Assembly (NCBI GenBank): GCA_046541515.1
Contig: JBKHDD010000004.1
Coordinates: 1 to 64,000, forward strand
Source: CAYFVR01 sp046541515
Lineage (GTDB): Bacteria > Desulfobacterota > Desulfobacteria > Desulfobacterales > Desulfococcaceae
Length of the DNA stretch: 64,000 nt
Direction of reading: 5' to 3'
Shown here: in pieces, positions 34,425 to 43,745 of the stretch
How the letters are laid out: each line of letters starts with the position of its first letter
How positions within the stretch are numbered: position 1 is the stretch's first letter
Made by a program: the position numbers and the translations under genes
Notes under the pieces: generated by a model
Database searches by the model: none
What the model saw: the letters and a program-made list of their open reading frames with translations, nothing else
What the model was told of the DNA's origin: nothing

Positions 34425-34569
34425 ATTGTCAAGACCCCAATTGCCAAGACCCCAATTGTCAAGACCCCAATTGCCAAGACCCCAATTGCCAAGACCTCAA
34501 TTGCCAAGACCTCAATTGCCAAGACCCCCATTGTCAAGACCCCCATTGTCAAGACCCCCATTGTCAAGA
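34425..34569. repeat. 15-bp tandem repeat array between hflX and suhB
   Basis: Nine full copies plus one partial copy of ATTGYCAAGACCCCA-type units (variants at positions 5, 13 and 15), starting 28 bases upstream of suhB and ending in the hflX stop codon (34564-34566). On the minus strand every unit contains TTGACA or TTGGCA. The unit is a multiple of three, so any frame through it stays open. Confidence 0.95.
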
Positions 34570-36201
34570 AAGGGTCCGCAGGTTTTCCACCCGCTCGGCC
34601 ATTTTTTCGATCAGCGGCATAAGGGTCTGGCGGTCCAGGGCCGAGACCGGGAGTCCGTCCAGGTTCCGGGCCAGGGCCGACGCGGTTTCGGGGTCCACCT
34701 TGTCGGCTTTGTTAAGGACCCGGATTTCCGGCGTGTCGGAGACGCCCAGCTCTTCCAGGATTCGCTCCACCGACTGAATCTGTTCCGGGTGGCGGGGATT
34801 GCCGATGTCCACCACGTGGAGCAACAAATCGGCGCTGCGCAGTTCCTCCAGGGTCGCCCGGAAGGCCACCATCAAATCCTTGGGCAGGTCGCGGATGAAC
34901 CCCACCGTGTCGGTGACGATCACCTCGATGTCCCGGGGAAACCGCAACCGCCGGCTGGAGGGGTCCAGGGTGGCGAAGAGCCGGTTCTCGGCCATCACCT
35001 CGCTCTGGGTCAGGGTGTTGAGCAAGGTCGATTTGCCCGCGTTGGTGTAGCCGATGATGGAGATGACCGGAAGGCCCCGCCGCTCCCGACGGGCCTTTTG
35101 CTGGGCCCGCTGCTTCACCACGCCCTTGAGCGCCTTTTCCAGCCGGTTGATCCGGTCCCGCACCCGCCGACGGTTGATCTCCAGTTTGGTCTCTCCCGGC
35201 CCCCGGCCGCCGATGCCGCCGGTCAGCCGGCTCATGGCGGTGTTTTTGGCGACCAGCCGGGGCAGCAGGTATTTGAGCTGGGCCAGCTCCACCTGGAGCT
35301 TTCCCTCCCGAGTCTGGGCGCGCTGTGCGAAGATGTCCAGGATCAGCTGGGTCCGGTCGATGATTTTGAGTTCCATCCGGTCGGTGATGGATCGGATCTG
35401 GGAGGGGTTCAACTCCTGGTCGAAGATGATCAAGGTGGCCCCCCGCTGGAGAGCCAGCAGGGTCAGTTCCTCCAGCTTGCCGCTGCCCATGAGGAAACGG
35501 GGATCGGCCTTTTTTCGGAGCTGAAGCGCCGTGTCCACCACGTAGACGCCGTTGGACCGGGCCAGCTCCCGCAGCTCGTCCAGGGAGTCCAGAGCCCGCC
35601 TCCGGGGTTCGGTGGTCACGCTGACCAGGATCGCCCGCTCCTGGTCGGTTTTGCTGGCGTAGAGCGCCCGCATTTCGGCCAGTTCGTCTTCCAGGGCGCG
35701 GATCATTTCGTCGCACTGGATGTCCAGCCGGTCGGGGGTCAGCGGCGGCAGGCGTCGCCAGGGCGCGTCGGCCGGCCCCTTGGGCAGGATGTGGCCGATG
35801 TGGACCTGGCGAACCCCGGCGTCCCGGGTCAGGGTCAGGACGGCCATCAGGTCCAGACGGAGCAGGGCCAGGTCGGTGAGGTCGTCGGCGGTGAGGGCCT
35901 CGTCCTTGAGGTGGGTGTGCACGCATCGCAGGCCCTTGAGGCGGCCCGGCAAGGTTCGGTAATCGGGCGTGTCGGGAATCACGATCTGTTCCGCGTCCCC
36001 CACGATGACGTAGGGAATTTTTCCGGAACGGTCGATGAGCAGGCCCACCTGGCGGCCGATTTCGTCGGAGATGCGCGCCATGTCCCGGGCCAGATCGGGC
36101 GTGACGAGGAAGCCGGGCGGCACCCGTCGGCGGGAAAAGGTCTCCAGTCGGCGGACCTGTCCGCCGCGAAGTCCGGAAAGGTCGCCGGAAAGTTCGGTCA
36201 T
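34564..36201 (-). CDS. hflX: GTPase HflX, with N-terminal extension
   Basis: 545 residues, about 120 longer than E. coli HflX. The N-terminal extension (MTELSGDLSGLRGGQVRRLE ... YVIVGDAEQIVIPD) resembles the longer HflX form seen in clostridia and deltaproteobacteria. Then comes the glycine-rich linker LTGGIGGRGPGETKLEI and the G domain: GYTNAGKSTLLN (G1), DTVGFI (G3), NKADKV (G4). HflX splits stalled ribosomes. It overlaps dnaB by four bases (ATGA). Its stop codon is inside the tandem repeat, so the C terminus is slightly altered by the array. Confidence 0.92.
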   Translation of the reverse strand: MTELSGDLSGLRGGQVRRLETFSRRRVPPGFLVTPDLARDMARISDEIGRQVGLLIDRSGKIPYVIVGDAEQIVIPDTPDYRTLPGRLKGLRCVHTHLKDEALTADDLTDLALLRLDLMAVLTLTRDAGVRQVHIGHILPKGPADAPWRRLPPLTPDRLDIQCDEMIRALEDELAEMRALYASKTDQERAILVSVTTEPRRRALDSLDELRELARSNGVYVVDTALQLRKKADPRFLMGSGKLEELTLLALQRGATLIIFDQELNPSQIRSITDRMELKIIDRTQLILDIFAQRAQTREGKLQVELAQLKYLLPRLVAKNTAMSRLTGGIGGRGPGETKLEINRRRVRDRINRLEKALKGVVKQRAQQKARRERRGLPVISIIGYTNAGKSTLLNTLTQSEVMAENRLFATLDPSSRRLRFPRDIEVIVTDTVGFIRDLPKDLMVAFRATLEELRSADLLLHVVDIGNPRHPEQIQSVERILEELGVSDTPEIRVLNKADKVDPETASALARNLDGLPVSALDRQTLMPLIEKMAERVENLRTLS

Positions 36202-37604
36202 GCGGGTTCGCCCACGCCCATGCCGTCGGGCGCCATGTTCTCGAACCGGGTGTACTGGTTGAGAAAGGTGAGGTGGGCCGTGCCGATGGGGCCGTTTCGC
36301 TGCTTGCCCAAAATGATCTCCGCCCGCCCCCGGTGGGGGTTGTTTTCGTCTTTGTTGTAGACTTCGTCCCGGTAAATGAAGGCCACCACGTCGGCGTCCT
36401 GCTCCAGGGCGCCCGACTCCCGCAGGTCGGAGAGCATGGGCCGCTTGTCGGCCCGCTCCTCCAGCTTCCGGTTCAGCTGGGACAGGGCCACCACCGGCAC
36501 GTTCAGCTCCTTGGCCAGCCCCTTGAGCGACCGGGAGATTTCGGAGATCTCCAGATCCCGTCGTTCGGTGCCGGCCCGTCCCCGCATGAGCTGAAGGTAG
36601 TCGATGATGATCATGCCGATGTTCTGTTCCATTTTGAGACGGCGGGACTTGGCCCGGATTTCCACGGTGCCCAGGTCGGCGGAATCGTCGATGAAAAGCG
36701 GCGCTTCCGAGAGCACCCCGGCCGCCTCGGTGAGGGCGTCCCAGTCGTCGCGGCTGAAAAAACCGCTTCGCAGCCGCGACGAGTCGACCCGGGCCTCGGC
36801 GCAGAGCATCCGCATGGAAAGCTGCTCCTTGGACATTTCCAGAGAGAATATCCCGACGCCCACGCCGCCGTCCACCGCCGCGTTCCGGGCGATGTTGAGG
36901 GCGAAGGCGGTTTTTCCCATGCTGGGCCGGGCCGCGAGGATGATCAGGTCCGAGCCCTGAAGGCCGGAGGTCAGGTTGTCCAGGCGGGTGAAGCCGGTGG
37001 GGACGCCGGTGATGAGGCTTTTCTGGCCCTGGCGTTCCTCCAGGGTGTCGATGTTGGTTTCGATGATCGACGCGATGGGCTGAAAGGCCGGCGCGATCTT
37101 GTCCTCGGAAATTTCGAAGACCGCCTGTTCGGCGAAGTTGACGACCTCGTCCACCTCGCCCTGGTTTTCATAGCACCGCTGGGTGATTTCGGCGGCCTTG
37201 GCGATGAGCCGACGCAGGCATGCCTTGTCGCGGACGATGCGGGCGTAGTGGGCGGCGTTGATCGCCACCGGCGCGGCGTCCACCAGCCAGGAAAGATAGG
37301 TGTGCCCCCGGTATTCGTGGTTCCCGATTTCGTCGATTTCCCCCCGGGCGCTGAGGGCCTCGGCCAGGGTGACCAGGTCCACCGGCTGATTGCGGGTGAA
37401 CAGATCGACGACGGCGTCGTAGATGCGCTGGTGGGCGCGGTGGTAAAAATGGTCGGGGGAAACGATTTCCACCACGTCGAGCAGGGTGGAATTGTCCAGC
37501 ATGACGGCGCTGAGAAGAGACTCTTCGGCCTCGATGCTCTGGGGCGGAACCCGGTCGGCGGGAAAGGCCGGTTTGGGCTCGCGGGGACGGCGGGATGTGG
37601 CCAT
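36198..37604 (-). CDS. dnaB: Replicative DNA helicase
   Basis: 468 residues. N-terminal DnaB domain (PPQSIEAEESLLSAVMLDN, FYHRAHQRIYDAV) and C-terminal RecA-like motor: Walker A AARPSMGKTAFAL, EMSKEQLSMRML, Walker B IIIDYLQLMRG, and the final RHRGRAEIILGKQRNGPIG-like arginine-finger block. It unwinds DNA ahead of the fork. ATG 37604 is used; a TTG three codons upstream is also possible. Part of the rplI-dnaB-hflX transcript. Confidence 0.95.
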   Translation of the reverse strand: MATSRRPREPKPAFPADRVPPQSIEAEESLLSAVMLDNSTLLDVVEIVSPDHFYHRAHQRIYDAVVDLFTRNQPVDLVTLAEALSARGEIDEIGNHEYRGHTYLSWLVDAAPVAINAAHYARIVRDKACLRRLIAKAAEITQRCYENQGEVDEVVNFAEQAVFEISEDKIAPAFQPIASIIETNIDTLEERQGQKSLITGVPTGFTRLDNLTSGLQGSDLIILAARPSMGKTAFALNIARNAAVDGGVGVGIFSLEMSKEQLSMRMLCAEARVDSSRLRSGFFSRDDWDALTEAAGVLSEAPLFIDDSADLGTVEIRAKSRRLKMEQNIGMIIIDYLQLMRGRAGTERRDLEISEISRSLKGLAKELNVPVVALSQLNRKLEERADKRPMLSDLRESGALEQDADVVAFIYRDEVYNKDENNPHRGRAEIILGKQRNGPIGTAHLTFLNQYTRFENMAPDGMGVGEPA

Positions 37605-37655
37605 GGGCTCCAACGAGGCGGCGGCCCGGCCCCGGACCGCCGCCTCCCGATGGGG

Positions 37656-38111
37656 TTATTTTTCCTTTTCCTCGGGCGCCACCTCCACGGTGATTTCCGG
37701 CTCCACGTCGGTGTAGACGCGGACGGGCACGGTGTAGGAGCCCAGGGTTTTGATGGGTTCGGTCAGCAGGACCTTGCGTTTGTCCACCACGATGCCCTGG
37801 TCGGCCAGGGCGTCCACGATGTCGCGGACCTTGACCGAGCCGTACAGGCGGTCCTCGTCGGCCACCCGGGCGTGAATCGTGCAGGAAACGCCTTCCAGTC
37901 GAGCGGCCATTTCCTGGGCCATCGCCTTTTCCTTGGCGATCTGCTGTTCAAACTTGGCCCGCTCGTGCTCCAGCCGCTTCCGGTTGGCGTCGGTGGCCGG
38001 GACGGCCTTTTTCCGGGGCAGCAGGTAGTTCCGGGCATAGCCGTTGGCCACATCGACCTCGGAACCGATGATGCCGAGGGTTTCGATGGTTTGGGTCAGA
38101 ATGACTTTCAT
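37656..38111 (-). CDS. rplI: 50S ribosomal protein L9
   Basis: 151 residues. The N-terminal domain MKVILTQTIETLGIIGSEVDVANGYARNYLLPRKKAV carries the L9 signature (G-x2-V-x-V-x-x-G-x-x-R-N-x-L). A long connecting helix and a C-terminal domain (ADQGIVVDKRKVLLTEPIKTLG) follow, with an acidic tail. AGGAGG precedes the ATG. Sits in the usual rpsF-rpsR-rplI order with an inserted membrane-protein gene. Confidence 0.97.
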   Translation of the reverse strand: MKVILTQTIETLGIIGSEVDVANGYARNYLLPRKKAVPATDANRKRLEHERAKFEQQIAKEKAMAQEMAARLEGVSCTIHARVADEDRLYGSVKVRDIVDALADQGIVVDKRKVLLTEPIKTLGSYTVPVRVYTDVEPEITVEVAPEEKEK

Positions 38112-38132
38112 ATTTCCTCCGGGCCGGGGGCG

Positions 38133-39092
38133 CTATTTTTCCCCCGGGTGGACGTCCAGTTTTCTGAAATTGAACCACATGTCGAACAGCCCCAGGGCCA
38201 CCACCACCAGAAGCAGCGGTTGCTGAATGGCGACGAGGGCGTAAAACAGGGCCCGCAGGGGCCTCGGAAGCCGCCGTTTCTCGAAAAAAAAGGAAACCAC
38301 GGCGATGCCGGCGAAAAAATAGACGGTCAGCAACACGAACAGCCCGTTCAGGGCCGCCACCCGCAATCCGGTATGAGGGATCAGCAGAAGAACGCCGCAG
38401 GCGATAACCCCCCAAATCAGATGGTCCGGGGGCCGCCACCGGTTCAGAGGGCCGGGGTCGGCCACCGGCACGCCCCGAAGCCGAAGGAGCGAAAGCCCCA
38501 TGACCAGGGAGGCCCAGGCGGCGAACAGGGCCGCCGAGGCGATCATCGCCGGCAGCAGCCGGAGCAGGGTCTGGTGCAAAAGGTCCAGCACGCCGCGGAG
38601 GGCGTCGATCTGTTCGGCGGGCACCCCCATCTCCCGGTACAGGGCCAGGGAGAGTTCCAAATTCCGGCGGATGCCCTCCGAAATGAAGTCGAGCAGATTC
38701 ACGCCGGACAGGCCGACGTAGAACAAGGTCAGCACCGTCCCGCCGCCCAGCACCCATCCGCAGGCGGTCAGAACGGTTCGGTCCACCGGCTCCGCATTTC
38801 CCAGGCCGTCGCCCAGGAGAAACCCCAGCAACAACAGGCCGCCGAAAAACAGGGTGTTCCCCAGGCCGGCCCCGCCCAAAAAAAGCGCCATCAGCAGACC
38901 CGAGCCCCCGCAGATGACGGCCGCCGTTTTTCGCCCACGCTTGACCCGGAAAAACAGCACGGGCAACGGAATAAACAGGGCGAAAAAAAAACCGACCACC
39001 GGCAGGAAAACCGAGGCGGAGAAGGCGAAAAGAACCAACGCCACGCCTCGCAGCATGTCCCGTCGGGGGTCGTTCTTGGCGGGCGGATTCAT
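38133..39092 (-). CDS. DUF2232 family membrane protein
   Basis: 319 residues with about eight hydrophobic helices (MLRGVALVLFAFSASVFLPVVGFFFALFI, NTLFFGGLLLLGFLLGDGL and others). Its position between rpsR and rplI is the conserved location of DUF2232 (YybS-like) proteins in several phyla, and the topology agrees. Function unknown; a role in cell-wall or septum biology has been suggested for relatives. No strong ribosome site at the ATG. Confidence 0.85.
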   Translation of the reverse strand: MNPPAKNDPRRDMLRGVALVLFAFSASVFLPVVGFFFALFIPLPVLFFRVKRGRKTAAVICGGSGLLMALFLGGAGLGNTLFFGGLLLLGFLLGDGLGNAEPVDRTVLTACGWVLGGGTVLTLFYVGLSGVNLLDFISEGIRRNLELSLALYREMGVPAEQIDALRGVLDLLHQTLLRLLPAMIASAALFAAWASLVMGLSLLRLRGVPVADPGPLNRWRPPDHLIWGVIACGVLLLIPHTGLRVAALNGLFVLLTVYFFAGIAVVSFFFEKRRLPRPLRALFYALVAIQQPLLLVVVALGLFDMWFNFRKLDVHPGEK

Positions 39093-39148
39093 GATACGGC
39101 GGCTTTCGGGCCTTGGGCCCCGCCTCCAAAGGGCGGCGCGGCCGGGGC

Positions 39149-39409
39149 TCAGACGTCGACGGAGCCCACGTAGGGCAACAGGGCCACCGCGCGGGAACGC
39201 TTGATGGCCAGGGTCAGTTTCCGCTGGCATTTGGCGCAGGTGCCGGTGATGCGGCGGGGAATGATTTTGCCCCGCTCGGTGACGAAATGCTTCAGCGTCT
39301 TGGGCTCTTTATAGTCGATGTTCAGGCTGCTGTCGGCGCAGAAGCGACAGACCTTCCTTCGATGAAATACTCGGCGGCGTTTTCTTCTTCGTTTGGGATT
39401 CATGGCCAT
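39149..39409 (-). CDS. rpsR: 30S ribosomal protein S18
   Basis: 86 residues. After a basic head ([15 protein letters not shown]) come VCRFCAD and [26 protein letters not shown], the S18 core. The two CxxC pairs mark the zinc-binding (C+) form. AGGAGG lies nine bases before the ATG. Confidence 0.97.
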   Translation of the reverse strand: MAMNPKRRRKRRRVFHRRKVCRFCADSSLNIDYKEPKTLKHFVTERGKIIPRRITGTCAKCQRKLTLAIKRSRAVALLPYVGSVDV

Positions 39410-39431
39410 GGATCCGTGTCCTCCTATCCCG

Positions 39432-39860
39432 TTATTCCTCGGTTTCGGTTTCGGTGTTCGCTTCTTCCGGGGCCGTTTCGTCCTTCGCTTCGGGCGCTTC
39501 GGCTTCCGCGGTCTCCTGCTCGGCCCCTTCGCTTTCGGCCTCCATGGCCGCCTTGATGGCGTCCAGGTCCGGCTCCTCCTCCAGCAGGACGGTCAGGTAG
39601 CGCATCACCCGATCGTCGATGCGGAAGAACCGCTCCATCTCTCGGACCGTGTCGCCCGTGCCGCAAAAGTCGACGCGGATGTAATGACCCCGGGTCTTGC
39701 GTTTGATCTCGTAGGCCATCTTCCGGTTTCCCCAATCGTCGAATTCGATCAGGAATCCCTCGTCCCGGCCGATGGTGTCCTCGACCCGCTCCAGCACCGG
39801 TTTTCGCCGGTCTTCCGGAAGATCGGGCTCCAGGATCACCATGGTTTCATAGCGTCTCAT
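39432..39860 (-). CDS. rpsF: 30S ribosomal protein S6
   Basis: 142 residues: [41 protein letters not shown] and [16 protein letters not shown] form the S6 fold. The last about 45 residues are an acidic Glu/Ala tail ([20 protein letters not shown]), longer than usual. AAAGGAGGT precedes the ATG. First gene of the minus-strand operon. Confidence 0.96.
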   Translation of the reverse strand: MRRYETMVILEPDLPEDRRKPVLERVEDTIGRDEGFLIEFDDWGNRKMAYEIKRKTRGHYIRVDFCGTGDTVREMERFFRIDDRVMRYLTVLLEEEPDLDAIKAAMEAESEGAEQETAEAEAPEAKDETAPEEANTETETEE

Positions 39861-39943
39861 GCCACCTCCTTTTGGCTGTAAAGCCCCGAGCCTCGGGCGC
39901 GGAGCAAGGATATGCGCGGGTGCGCGGCATTCAAAAACCCGTG

Positions 39944-39973
39944 TAACTACCACCGCCAAAATTGGAATGTCAA
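39944..39973 (-). promoter_or_regulatory. Candidate promoter of the rpsF operon
   Basis: Consensus TTGACA on the minus strand (39973-39968); a weak -10 (TAGTTA) follows an 18-base spacer. About 85 bases upstream of the rpsF ATG. Confidence 0.45.
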
Positions 39974-40015
39974 GCCGTTTTTCCCCGGAGCGCCGCCCCG
40001 TCCGGCATATTCAGC

Positions 40016-40044
40016 TTGACAAAATTCGCCATCCTTGGTTTTGC
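40016..40044 (+). promoter_or_regulatory. Candidate promoter of the TolC-like gene
   Basis: Consensus TTGACA (40016-40021) with a poor -10 17 bases later, 39 bases before the GTG at 40083. Divergent from the rpsF promoter. Confidence 0.35.
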
Positions 40045-40082
40045 ATGACCTGCGCGTTGAACCCACACCGGAGGCCGTTCAG

Positions 40083-42080
40083 GTGAATGTTTATCGGTTG
40101 CTCACGCTAATGACGGTCCTGCTGTTGGCCGGTTGCTTCTCCCGACCCCAGCCGGCCCCCGTCGCGCCAGAACCCCAACGACCCGCGCCGGTCGGGGGGG
40201 CCGCCCCGGCCATGGCCCCGCCGCCCCGCGCCGGCGTCGCGGACCTTCCCCGCGGCCCGGTGGGGCTTTCCGAAGCCATGGCCCGGACGGTTCGCCACCG
40301 CCTCTCGCTTCGCAAGGCCCGCATGGCCCGCGTGCTGGCGGATTCCGCATTGGGCGCGGCCCGGTACCACCGGCTTCCGGAGGCCGCCCGAAACGCGGGG
40401 TACGGGGAATATCGAGGCGTCGAGATCGACCCGACGGCCGATTCTCCGGACGGCCAACCGGACCTGGCGGAGCTGTGGGACGTTCTGGATCTGGGGCTCA
40501 GCCGTTTCGCCTACGCTTCGGACGGTCGGCCCGACGAGGCCCGCCTTGGGGAAAAAGCGTTGCAAAACCTGCTGAACGACGTTCGCCACGCGTTTTATCG
40601 GGCCGCCGCCGCCCAGGCGCTTACCCGGGAGGCGGAGACCGTTTTGCGGCGGGCCGACGCCGTGATCCGGGAGCAATCGGCCGAATCCGGGGACCCGGCG
40701 GCTCAACATTCCCTGTACGAACGGATGCGGCATCTGCAGCGGGCCACCCAGGAATTGGCCCCGGCCCGGGCGGAACTGGGGCTGTTGATGAACCTGCCGC
40801 CGGACGGGGTGTTCACCCTGGAAACGCCTCCCCGGAAACGGGACGAGCTTTCCCCGGTCCCGGACGACGCCTCGGGCCTGGACGCCGTGGCTCTTCGTTT
40901 CCGAAAAGAAGTGGACGACCGGCTCCATCTGGAGCGGCGGCTTCGGGACGCCCGCGCCGCCCTTGCCCGGATGGGGGCGGGGCGGTCCGATCCGGCGGCG
41001 GTTCGGAACTGGCGTGGCGTCGGAACCCAGCTGGCGGTTCATCTGTTCGGGCCTGCGGAGAACGGAGGGGCCGAAACCCGGGTCCTGGACATGGGGATCG
41101 TGACCCAGGTGGAGTTGGCCATGGCCCGGTATCGGCGGGCCGAACGCGCCTATCGGGACGCGGTGGAGCGGGAGGAGGCCGCCCGCCTTTCCGCGCGGAC
41201 CGCCGGGGACGCCCTTGCGGCCGCCGGGAATTCCATCGACATGCAGCTGGCCCGGGTGGATCGATATCTGGCCTTCGCGGAATCGCAGAACGCCCTGGCC
41301 CGGGTCTACAACGCCGTCGGAGTGGACCCGCTTCCCGAGCAGGCCGACGTGATGGAAATTTCGGAACTGGCCCAGGCCCTGGAACGATCCATGGCGAGAT
41401 GGGGCGAAACGCTGGCCTCGGCCCTCGCGGCCTACGGCCCGGATCGTCGTCGGCCCTCTTCTTCCATGGCGACGGCGCCCGGGCCGGGAATCGCTTCGCC
41501 CCTTCCCGAAGCCGAGCCCGCGCCCCGGGCCGAGCTTCCGCCGCTTTCGGAACGCGTTCCGGCGGCCGGGGAGCCGGCCCGCGCGCCCCCTTCCCGGGAC
41601 CGTATCCGCTCCGCTTCCGAATCGGGTCGGAAGGTCGCCCGAGAGATTTCCGTGTTCCGGGACGTGGTATCCATCCGCCGCGATCCCGCCTCCAACGCGC
41701 CGGTGATCGGCCAGGGCCTCATCGGGGAGCGCTACCCGCTGTTGGGCTGGGCCCCCGATGGATGGTTGAAAATTGAAATGAACGACGGTTCCGCCGGCTG
41801 GATTCCCACGCGCTTCGTCCGGCCCGTGACGCCCGAAAAAGCCGACGCCTCTCCGGCGGATTCGGCCTCCGGTCCCGACCCCATGACGGTAATCACCACC
41901 ACGCGCGCCAACGTTCGGTTCGGGGCGGGGCTCAATTTTCAGATTCGGTATACCGAGGAGGCGGGCGTGCGGGTTCCGGTGGTGGACGCCACCGGCGACT
42001 GGTTCAAGGTCCGGACCCCCGACGGCGAGCTGGGATGGCTCCACGAAAGCGTGGTTCGGGTAGCGGGGTCCGGCGGCTGA
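40083..42080 (+). CDS. TolC-like lipoprotein with C-terminal SH3 domains
   Basis: 665 residues. VNVYRLLTLMTVLLLAGC is a lipoprotein signal. The large helical part (about 80-470: GPVGLSEAMARTVRHRLSLRKARMARV, repeated AREEAARL-type helices, DMGIVTQVELAMARYRRAER) matches the outer-membrane factor/TolC fold in pattern, with the typical TLxEA-like start. The C terminus has two bacterial SH3 domains (DVVSIRRDPASNAPVIGQGL ... GWIPTRFV; TRANVRFGAGLNFQIRY ... GWLHESVV), which bind cell wall. GGAGG lies seven bases before the GTG. An outer-membrane factor with SH3 tails is uncommon. Confidence 0.7.
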   Translation: MNVYRLLTLMTVLLLAGCFSRPQPAPVAPEPQRPAPVGGAAPAMAPPPRAGVADLPRGPVGLSEAMARTVRHRLSLRKARMARVLADSALGAARYHRLPEAARNAGYGEYRGVEIDPTADSPDGQPDLAELWDVLDLGLSRFAYASDGRPDEARLGEKALQNLLNDVRHAFYRAAAAQALTREAETVLRRADAVIREQSAESGDPAAQHSLYERMRHLQRATQELAPARAELGLLMNLPPDGVFTLETPPRKRDELSPVPDDASGLDAVALRFRKEVDDRLHLERRLRDARAALARMGAGRSDPAAVRNWRGVGTQLAVHLFGPAENGGAETRVLDMGIVTQVELAMARYRRAERAYRDAVEREEAARLSARTAGDALAAAGNSIDMQLARVDRYLAFAESQNALARVYNAVGVDPLPEQADVMEISELAQALERSMARWGETLASALAAYGPDRRRPSSSMATAPGPGIASPLPEAEPAPRAELPPLSERVPAAGEPARAPPSRDRIRSASESGRKVAREISVFRDVVSIRRDPASNAPVIGQGLIGERYPLLGWAPDGWLKIEMNDGSAGWIPTRFVRPVTPEKADASPADSASGPDPMTVITTTRANVRFGAGLNFQIRYTEEAGVRVPVVDATGDWFKVRTPDGELGWLHESVVRVAGSGG

Positions 42081-42309
42081 ATCGAAAAGTTCGCTCCGGC
42101 GCCCCGATGGTCCAAAAACCGGTGGCGTGGCCCCCAAAGGCGACGGATGGAATTGCCCTTTCCGCGCCCGCCGGAGCGTGGACTTTCGTCCTTTGGCGGT
42201 CAAGTTTGGCGAAAACGGTCGCCTCGTCGATGAAATCGGACGGGGTGAAGAAGACATTTTTTTCACGAAGAAAAGACGGCCCCCGATCTTTCCCGCATGG
42301 TCGAAAACG

Positions 42310-43659
42310 ATGGGAGGGCCATGGAAACGATGGCGGAACGTGACGGAATCTGCTTTTGAATCGTTTGATCCCCCGGAACCGACCACGCCCCGGGCGTTGG
42401 CGGAATTGCAACTTGCGGGGCTGCGCTGGACCGCGGCCCATGCCGTTGCCGGCTCTCCGGCCTATCGGGCCAAGTTCGAGTCGGCGGGGATTCGGGCCGA
42501 AAATATTCGATCCTTGGAAGACCTTCGTCGTTTGCCCTTCACCACGGCGGACGATCTGCGGGCGGACTATCCCTTTCCGCTTCGCGCCGTTCCCTTCGAG
42601 CGGATTGTTCGGATCCATTCCAGCAGCGGGACCACCGGAAAGCGGAAGAATTTGTGTTACACCCGCAAGGACGTGGCGGACTGGACCCGGTTTTTCGCCC
42701 GGGCCCTCGCCATGGCGGGAGTGACGCCGGCGGATCGGGTGCAGATCGCGGTGGGTTACGGCGTGTGGACCGCCGGAGCGGGTTTTCAGGCCGCCTGCGA
42801 GGCCCTTGGAGCCATGGCGCTTCCGGTGGGGCCGGGAAACGTGGACCTGCAGTGCCAGTTTCTGGAGGATCTCGGCGCGACCGTTCTTTGCTGCACCGCC
42901 TCCATGGGGCTGCTGATGGCGGAGGAGGTGCGTCGGCGCGGCCTTGGGGACCGCATTTCGCTGAAGAAGGTGATTTATGGCTCCGAGCGATCCTCGGTTT
43001 CCATGCGTCGAAAAATTTCGGAGTTGCTGGGCGGGGCGGAGCTGTTCGATATCACGGGGTTAACGGAACTCTACGGCCCGGGAACCGGGATCGAGTGCCC
43101 CGAGCATGATTGCATTCACTTCTGGGGCGATTACTATATCCTTGAGATCGTCGATCCCGATACGCTGCAACCGGTTCCCGACGGGGAATGGGGGGAAATG
43201 GTGGCGACCACCCTCCGCAAGGAAGCCGCCCCGCTCATCCGCTACCGGACCCGCGACATCACCCGGATCATCCCCGGTCCCTGCTCCTGCGGCAGCATCA
43301 TGCCCCGACATTCCCGCATCATGGGCCGCACCGACGACATGTTCAAATTTCGGGCGGTCAACGTCTACCCGTCCAGCATCGATTCCGCGCTGTCGGAAAT
43401 CGAAGGGATCGGGTCCGAGTATCAGATTCATCTCTCTCGGGACGCCTCGGAGCGCGGCGTCATGCGTCTGGTGGTGGAGATGGGGGAGGGGGCGCCGCCG
43501 GAATGGGCGGAGCGCCTGGCCGCCGAAGTGACCCGGAAAATCAAGAAGCGGATATTGGTTACCCCGACCGTCGAACTGGTCCCATACGGAACCCTGCCGC
43601 GCTCGGAACGGAAAAGCCAACGGGTATTTGATAATCGGATTCAGGATTCCATTTTGTAA
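42310..43659 (+). CDS. Phenylacetate-CoA ligase (PaaK-type) family protein
   Basis: About 449 residues. AMP-binding P-loop HSSSGTTGKRKNLCYT, the ELQLAGLRWTAAHA head, DITGLTELYGPG, the PCSCGSIMPRHSRIMGRTDDMFKFRAVNVYPS hinge and the C-terminal VELVPYGTLPRSERKSQRV lysine-containing segment identify the PaaK group, which activates aryl acids with ATP and CoA. In anaerobes such genes act in aromatic acid or indolepyruvate pathways. The start is uncertain: ATG 42310 and GTG 42340 are in frame, while the best ribosome site (GGGAGGGCC) serves an out-of-frame ATG at 42321. Confidence 0.85.
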   Translation: MGGPWKRWRNVTESAFESFDPPEPTTPRALAELQLAGLRWTAAHAVAGSPAYRAKFESAGIRAENIRSLEDLRRLPFTTADDLRADYPFPLRAVPFERIVRIHSSSGTTGKRKNLCYTRKDVADWTRFFARALAMAGVTPADRVQIAVGYGVWTAGAGFQAACEALGAMALPVGPGNVDLQCQFLEDLGATVLCCTASMGLLMAEEVRRRGLGDRISLKKVIYGSERSSVSMRRKISELLGGAELFDITGLTELYGPGTGIECPEHDCIHFWGDYYILEIVDPDTLQPVPDGEWGEMVATTLRKEAAPLIRYRTRDITRIIPGPCSCGSIMPRHSRIMGRTDDMFKFRAVNVYPSSIDSALSEIEGIGSEYQIHLSRDASERGVMRLVVEMGEGAPPEWAERLAAEVTRKIKKRILVTPTVELVPYGTLPRSERKSQRVFDNRIQDSIL

Positions 43660-43682
43660 AAGTAGTTTTCTCTCGTTATTAT
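43654..43682 (+). promoter_or_regulatory. Sigma-70-type promoter of the aminopeptidase gene
   Basis: TTGTAA (43654-43659), 17-base spacer, TATTAT (43677-43682, five of six). The -35 overlaps the PaaK-type stop codon; 64 bases before the next ATG. Confidence 0.6.
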
Positions 43683-43745
43683 GCCGGCGAGTCCGCAAGC
43701 CGGCCTCGTTTCTTCCCACGATGCGCCAACTGGAAATTTGGTTTT

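Noticed and set aside
34425..34569. Tandem repeats as a CRISPR array
   Set aside because: Units are contiguous 15-mers without spacers and no cas genes are present.
36273..39173. 966-codon plus-strand reading frame
   Set aside because: Antisense to dnaB, rplI and DUF2232; composition His/Gly/Gln-rich with no family, typical of GC-rich shadow frames.
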